Assembly: GCA_015486655.1 (NCBI GenBank)
Contig: WFRF01000233.1
Location: 1-9,599, forward strand
Source of the DNA: Caldifarciminota bacterium
GTDB lineage: Bacteria > Hydrothermota > 32-111 > QNBC01
Length of the DNA stretch: 9,599 nucleotides
Direction of reading: 5' to 3'
A program made the translations under genes and the position numbers. Under the pieces are notes generated by a model. That model saw only the letters and a program-made list of their open reading frames with translations. It searched no databases and was not told where the DNA came from. Every line of letters begins with the position of its first letter. Position 1 is the stretch's first letter. Shown here piece after piece: positions 6,619 to 9,599 of the stretch.

Positions 6619-6656
6619 CCATTATATGCATATATGCGAATATATGCATATAATGG
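6619..6656. promoter_or_regulatory. Perfect 17-bp inverted repeat, candidate operator
   Basis: CCATTATATGCATATAT (6619-6635) and ATATATGCATATAATGG (6640-6656) are exact reverse complements separated by GCGA. Each arm contains its own 12-bp palindrome TATATGCATATA (6623-6634 and 6641-6652) with centres 18 bp apart. The element covers the -10 region and predicted transcription start and ends at the Shine-Dalgarno of the outer-membrane protein gene. Because transcription should start inside it (near 6632), a full RNA hairpin would not form, so a DNA operator for a dimeric repressor is the better reading. An ArsR-type regulator gene lies about 550 bp away and is a candidate ligand. Confidence 0.75.
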
Positions 6657-6667
6657 AATAATGTCAA
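6639..6667 (-). promoter_or_regulatory. Sigma70 promoter of the porin-permease operon
   Basis: The minus strand reads a perfect TTGACA (6662-6667), a 17-nt spacer and TATATT (6639-6644). The predicted start is near 6632, about 22 nt before the ATG at 6610. The -10 falls in the right arm and spacer of the inverted repeat, so a protein bound there would block polymerase. Confidence 0.75.
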
Positions 6668-6710
6668 CCCTTAAATTAAAATTTTTAGTATATATGTATA
6701 GACATACTAA

Positions 6711-6771
6711 GCGACTGTGTCGCAAGTAAGAAGTTAGAACTAAGAAGTAGGAAGTAGGAATTATGAAGTAA
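6711..6771. repeat. Mini-hairpin plus purine tract
   Basis: GCGAC-TGT-GTCGC (6711-6723) is a perfect 5-bp stem with a 3-nt loop. It is followed by AAGTAAGAAGT and further AGAAGTAGGAAGTA words to about 6771. The layout equals that of the copies at 2966-2999 and 3014-3068, with stem bases changed in pairs. Confidence 0.65.
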
Positions 6772-6790
6772 GCACGTATGGCTTAATAAA

Positions 6791-6846
6791 CACCCCCCTG
6801 CTACGCAGTACCCCTCTTGCCGAGGGGAATTCATTAATGTCACCTG
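6791..6846. repeat. C-tract / GAGGGGAAT module, copy 2
   Basis: CACCCCCC is followed by CTACGCAG, then CCCCTC (6811-6816) and GAGGGG (6822-6827), which pair around TTGCC, and then AATTCAT and ATGTCACC. This is the best-preserved copy; compare 151-191 and 7083-7119. Confidence 0.6.
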
Positions 6847-6895
6847 AATTTATTTCAGGGTCTCATTGAGATTCCGGATCAAGTCCGGAATGACG
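6843..6895. repeat. Two-hairpin dispersed repeat, full copy
   Basis: The first stem is CCTGAA (6843-6848) with TTCAGG (6854-6859). A linker containing the near-palindrome TCTCATTGAGA follows. The second stem is ATTCCGGA (6871-6878) with TCCGGAAT (6884-6891) around TCAAG. This is the complete version of the unit truncated at position 1. Confidence 0.7.
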
Positions 6896-6993
6896 AATAA
6901 GAAAGGTAAAGATAAGGAAAAAATTATACAACCACGCCCGCTTTAATTTCTCGGCTCATAGCACATACCTCTTAATTATTTCTAATCATAGCT

Positions 6994-7030
6994 GCTCCTC
7001 TTTTAGGGGAGCTGTCCGGTTTTACCGGAC
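6994..7030. repeat. Tandem stem-loop repeat
   Basis: GCTCCTC (6994-7000) pairs with GGGGAGC (7006-7012) with one T-G pair, and GTCCGG (7014-7019) pairs with CCGGAC (7025-7030). Both loops are TTTTA. GGGGAGCTGT followed by TGAGGGGT resembles a dispersed palindromic element that I recall from intergenic regions of unrelated bacteria. Confidence 0.55.
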
Positions 7031-7082
7031 TGAGGGGTCATGTTCCGAGGGAATATAGCAGGTGAAGACCGTATTGTTTTAT

Positions 7083-7119
7083 CCCCCCCTCCGCAAACCC
7101 CTGCAAGAGGGGAATTTAT
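7083..7119. repeat. C-tract / GAGGGGAAT module, copy 3 (partial)
   Basis: A C-run is followed by CCCCT (7098-7102), GCAAG and AGGGG (7108-7112), then AATTTAT. It lacks the ATGTCACC end found in the other two copies. On the minus strand the same stem lies about 90 nt past the ArsR-type gene and could serve as a weak transcript end. Confidence 0.5.
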
Positions 7120-7198
7120 TTTATTAGAAAGTTATGTGAATAGTAACGTAAATTTTTACATATTTATGAGGAGAAATAGCAAATAATTGGATTCCTGA

Positions 7199-7516
7199 TC
7201 AATTAAGTTTCTCGAGTTTCTCGATGTCTCTTTTATATTCGGAATATTTCTCCAGATTCATACTTAATATAAAATCGCTTATGAGTTTGTCATTAAAATT
7301 ATATCTGTAAATAACCGAGCGTCCTACTTTTTCATCCGCCACAAGACCGGCATTTTTCAATACAGTCAGATGTTTTGATATATTATACTGTTGGCTTCCC
7401 ATAATATTTACCAAATCGCACACGAACAATCCTTTTTTATGGTGCAACAGTATATTGAGTATTCGCAGTCTGACACTACATGCAATTGCCTTTAATTTTT
7501 TTAACTCATCAATCAT
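7199..7516 (-). CDS. ArsR-family winged-helix transcriptional regulator
   Basis: This 105-residue protein has the ArsR/SmtB layout: LKAIACSVRLRILNILL (8-24), GLFVCDLVNIMG (29-40), the recognition region QQYNISKHLTVLKNAGLV (42-59) and the wing VGRSVIYRYN (64-73), then a charged C-terminal helix. Family members are dimeric repressors released from DNA by metals, metalloids or thiol chemistry. The classical ELCVCDL metal site is incomplete: the first Cys is Phe31 and only Cys33 remains, while an unusual Cys13 replaces the common Asp/Glu in the ADPTR-like stretch. A Cys-based redox or non-standard metal site, or no ligand at all, is therefore possible. The ATG at 7516 is preferred because AGG lies eight nt upstream; a GTG nine nt earlier has no such site. 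Last gene of the kinase operon, 14 nt after its stop. Possible target: the palindrome at 6619-6656. Confidence 0.85.
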   Translation of the reverse strand: MIDELKKLKAIACSVRLRILNILLHHKKGLFVCDLVNIMGSQQYNISKHLTVLKNAGLVADEKVGRSVIYRYNFNDKLISDFILSMNLEKYSEYKRDIEKLEKLN

Positions 7517-7530
7517 GCTTGACACCTAAA

Positions 7531-9357
7531 TTACATTTTCCCAAGATAAAAACTTATTTTGAAGATTTTTATCCCATTATTATCTATTGACAAATCTATT
7601 TTCCCTCCGTACCTTTCTACCGTTTTTTTGACGACATATAAACCCAATCCCGTTCCTTTTGCCTTTTTACTGTAACCTTTATCAAATATCTTACCTGCGA
7701 CATCTCTATTAATAGGTTTTCCGTTATCTTCAACAGTAATTAAAACATTTTCATTTACATTGTTCAAAGTTACTTTAATATATTTCTCTCCCTTTCCGTC
7801 ATTTTCAAAGGATTCTATGGCATTTTTAATCAAATTATTCATAATATCCATAATTTCCATCTTTTTGATATCCAAATAAATGTGTTTTTCGGGGATAGAA
7901 CACTGTAAATCAATGTTTTTCGATTCCGTTTCTGTCCGATACAGATTGCATATATCGGACAGTATATCATTCAGACAAATTTTTCTGTTTCCGCCTTCCC
8001 TTATTCTCCTTAAAAAGTCACTTATATTTTTATTCAAAAGCCCTATTTCATCATTAATTATTCTTACGAGATTATCATCAAACTTTTTGTTCGATAAAAG
8101 CCTCTGCGTTGCCATGGAAATAGCATTTAAAGGGTTCTTAACTTGGTGGGCAAATTCGGATATAAATTCCTCATTCTCCTTCTGTCTTTTTCTCTCATTC
8201 TCAACACGTTCAAGTTTAATTCTATCTGTTCTATCAATGAACATCACCAATTTGAAACTTTTATTCATATTTTCCACATTAATGTCTGAGACAAATACGG
8301 AATATATTCTTCCCGCAACATCAACCGTATCGTTATTCTCAAGGATTTCATTTATATTATATTTGTCTTTCTTTATGTTAATATGATCGTACAATTTATT
8401 TTTAAGCACTACATTACCATTTTCATCATAAATTGCAAGAGGCGACTCAATCCCTTCAAACACATTTTTTATTATTTCTCGGTTGAAAAGATTTTCTTTT
8501 GTCATTTCTTCAATTGTTCTCTTATTGTACAGCAAAACATAGATTGCAAGAGCTATCAACAGAATTAAAACAGATGAAATCAAAAACATTACAAATTCTT
8601 TCTTTATTCCGTTATATAAAGGGATTGCATCAAAACAAATTCTTAGTAGTTGGTTTTTCGATTTATTAATGCACTTTACAACCTCCACTCCTCTCTGCCC
8701 GTTAAATGTTATAAACCTGTATCTGTAATCCCTGCTCTTTAGTGCATCCATAAGGAAAGTATCGGATTTTATGCTCGGAATCCTGCTGATATTGCCTGTT
8801 GCAGCTATTATCCCGTTTAAATCCTGCCAAACAAAATAAATTATACCTGTTTTATCCCTGATTTTTCTTAGAAATGCTCCGAAATTAAGCGAATCATTAC
8901 CCACAGCAATTGATTCCATGTTAATAACAAAAATCTTAATCCATTTCCCATATTTATTCGCAATAAAAAGGTAATTATCCTCGGTAAAAATCGTATCACT
9001 TTTTATTTTTGAAAAATCTTCGCCGTATCTTTCTCTCGGATAAACAACATATTTTCCGCTTCTTAACAACATAATATCATGAATATCATAATTTACCATA
9101 AGTTCCATCCTCAGGTTCTTGTTGGTAATAGAGTGTATATCTATTACCTTTGCTATTTTGTATTTATCCTGAATAAACTGTTGCTCGTTGTTGGAGATAA
9201 GTTCGAAAATCGAGTTTGAAGCTTCCTCTATAATCGTAGTTTTTGATATCACTTCATTAACAAACATTTTTTGAAGTGTATTTCTTATATTGCTGAAAAA
9301 CATGTAGTTTAGAACAAGAAAAACAATTAGTATTAAAAAGAATCCTATTTTTTTCAT
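7531..9357 (-). CDS. Two-TM sensor histidine kinase with extracytoplasmic sensor and PAS-like domain
   Basis: The 608-residue membrane kinase autophosphorylates on His and passes the phosphate to a response regulator. TM1 is about 4-22, an extracytoplasmic sensor about 23-253 (possibly Cache-like, with FVWQDLNGIIAATG at 175-188), and TM2 about 255-277. A PAS-like region follows (about 295-380). The dimerisation helix has the H-box EFAHQVKNPLNAIS (401-414) with His404. The ATPase domain has the N-box NNLIKNAIES (507-516), G1 VEDNGKP (542-548), F-box IFDKGYSKK (557-565) and G2 KGTGLGL (567-573), so all catalytic motifs appear intact. There is no receiver domain. The ATG overlaps the stop of the upstream PglZ-like gene by four nt (ATGA), without an evident separate ribosome site, indicating coupled translation. 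The signal is unknown. The partner is probably the upstream protein if that carries a receiver domain outside this window. Confidence 0.9.
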   Translation of the reverse strand: MKKIGFFLILIVFLVLNYMFFSNIRNTLQKMFVNEVISKTTIIEEASNSIFELISNNEQQFIQDKYKIAKVIDIHSITNKNLRMELMVNYDIHDIMLLRSGKYVVYPRERYGEDFSKIKSDTIFTEDNYLFIANKYGKWIKIFVINMESIAVGNDSLNFGAFLRKIRDKTGIIYFVWQDLNGIIAATGNISRIPSIKSDTFLMDALKSRDYRYRFITFNGQRGVEVVKCINKSKNQLLRICFDAIPLYNGIKKEFVMFLISSVLILLIALAIYVLLYNKRTIEEMTKENLFNREIIKNVFEGIESPLAIYDENGNVVLKNKLYDHINIKKDKYNINEILENNDTVDVAGRIYSVFVSDINVENMNKSFKLVMFIDRTDRIKLERVENERKRQKENEEFISEFAHQVKNPLNAISMATQRLLSNKKFDDNLVRIINDEIGLLNKNISDFLRRIREGGNRKICLNDILSDICNLYRTETESKNIDLQCSIPEKHIYLDIKKMEIMDIMNNLIKNAIESFENDGKGEKYIKVTLNNVNENVLITVEDNGKPINRDVAGKIFDKGYSKKAKGTGLGLYVVKKTVERYGGKIDLSIDNNGIKIFKISFYLGKM

Positions 9358-9599
9358 CTTTTTGGTGTTAGTTTCGCTATGGGTAATATCATTTCCTCAA
9401 TGGAAATCCCTCCATGTTGCATAGAACCGGCATAACTGGGGCCGCTATAATCCTTCGGTTTGAGATAGTTATTTTTTAGAGCGAATATATACCTGTAATT
9501 AGGACCTTTGGAGGGCAGATGAAACGATTTCGGATCAAATAATGTAAGAGTGTTTTTCTTATCTCCGAATATACTAAAACCCTCGGCATATCTAAACTG
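9354..9599 (-). CDS. C-terminal fragment of a PglZ/alkaline-phosphatase-fold-like protein, partial
   Basis: The minus strand is open from the window edge to a TGA at 9356-9354, giving the last 81 residues of a larger protein. The end, with SMQHGGISIEEMILPIAKL (59-77), matches what I know of PglZ-domain C-termini, where an HGG followed by SxxEMIVP closes the alkaline-phosphatase-like fold. Preceding NYRYIFALKNNYLKP (34-48) fits the same domain. PglZ domains occur in phage-defence (BREX) proteins and in PorX-type response regulators that pair with histidine kinases. Here the immediate overlap with a kinase gene favours the second, but the receiver domain that would prove it lies beyond the window. 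Confidence in an upstream coupled gene is high; family assignment rests on a short segment. Confidence 0.65.
   Translation of the reverse strand, partial: QFRYAEGFSIFGDKKNTLTLFDPKSFHLPSKGPNYRYIFALKNNYLKPKDYSGPSYAGSMQHGGISIEEMILPIAKLTPKR

Larger units (their letters stand above)
6668..7198. other. 530-nt gene-free spacer, mosaic of palindromic repeats
   Basis: I find no supportable gene on either strand. The spacer contains, left to right, a mini-hairpin plus purine tract (6711-6771), a C-tract/GAGGGGAAT module (6791-6846), a two-hairpin repeat (6843-6895), a tandem stem pair (6994-7030) and a partial C-tract module (7083-7119). It also receives transcripts from the ArsR end of the signalling operon; the CCCCT-AGGGG stem at 7098-7112 is the nearest candidate stop signal but has no good U-tract. 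Confidence 0.65.

Noticed and set aside
6611..6667. Longer start for the outer-membrane protein using upstream in-frame ATG codons
   Set aside because: Those codons fall inside the operator palindrome and upstream of the predicted transcription start, while the ATG at 6610 has GGAGG and gives a proper signal peptide.
1..7119. CRISPR array from the repeated spacer motifs
   Set aside because: Repeat copies are widely scattered, differ in arm sequence and have no regular spacing or unique spacers; no cas gene is present.
6668..7198. Insertion sequence remnant
   Set aside because: No transposase fragment, no target duplication and no terminal inverted repeats bounding the spacer; only short independent palindromes are seen.
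7880..8386. 168-codon plus-strand open frame
   Set aside because: It lies fully antisense to the kinase and PAS-like regions of a clear histidine kinase gene, has low-complexity Ser/Phe/Leu composition and no recognisable domain; an AT-rich shadow.
9354..9599. Phage-defence BREX locus based on the PglZ-like end
   Set aside because: No other BREX gene (methylase, BrxC, BrxL) is visible, and the coupled neighbour is a sensor kinase; the PorX-like reading is more economical.

Overview
The window is AT-rich and every gene I can support lies on the minus strand, so transcription runs from right to left. Gram-negative-type features are an outer-membrane beta-barrel with a signal peptide and another secreted Gly-rich protein ending in phenylalanine. 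Spacers are long and full of small dispersed palindromes. This suggests a diderm, probably uncultivated bacterium. The look of the spacers and of the Gly-rich protein recalls lineages such as WOR-3/Stahlbacteria or Cloacimonadota, but that is recall, not proof. TGA, TAA and TAG are all used as stops, and consensus-like sigma70 promoters and Shine-Dalgarno sites are easy to find.

From right to left: (1) 9599-7199 is a tightly packed signalling operon. It starts with the C-terminal 81 residues of a protein resembling the PglZ/alkaline-phosphatase fold, cut by the window edge. Its stop overlaps by 4 nt the start of a two-TM sensor histidine kinase, which is followed after 14 nt by an ArsR-family winged-helix regulator. 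(2) 7198-6668 is a roughly 500-nt gene-free spacer built from modular palindromic repeats. (3) 6667-4797 is a two-gene operon: an outer-membrane barrel of MetA-like type, then a BASS/ACR3-like membrane permease with a translationally coupled start. It is driven by a strong promoter whose -10 lies inside a perfect 17-bp inverted repeat, the most striking regulatory site in the window. (4) 4368-3265 is a free-standing metallo-beta-lactamase-fold protein of the ODP/flavodiiron type with an extra C-terminal region. (5) 3264-2885 is a second repeat mosaic. (6) 2884-1205 is an ABC-F ATPase close to the Lsa/CplR ribosome-protection group with its own promoter. (7) 1184-358 is a secreted Gly-rich protein of unknown function, also with a near-consensus promoter. 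(8) 357-1 is another repeat mosaic.

Functional reading: most units are independent transcription units separated by repeat-rich spacers. The only plausible regulatory link is that the ArsR-type repressor could act on the palindrome over the permease/porin promoter about 550 bp downstream. That is inference from proximity and operator architecture. I see no tRNA, rRNA, CRISPR array, transposase or phage gene. No clearly new multi-gene defence or metabolic system is evident. The best leads are the palindromic operator with its exporter/porin operon, the PglZ-kinase-ArsR signalling operon, the ODP-like diiron protein, and the covarying modular intergenic repeats.
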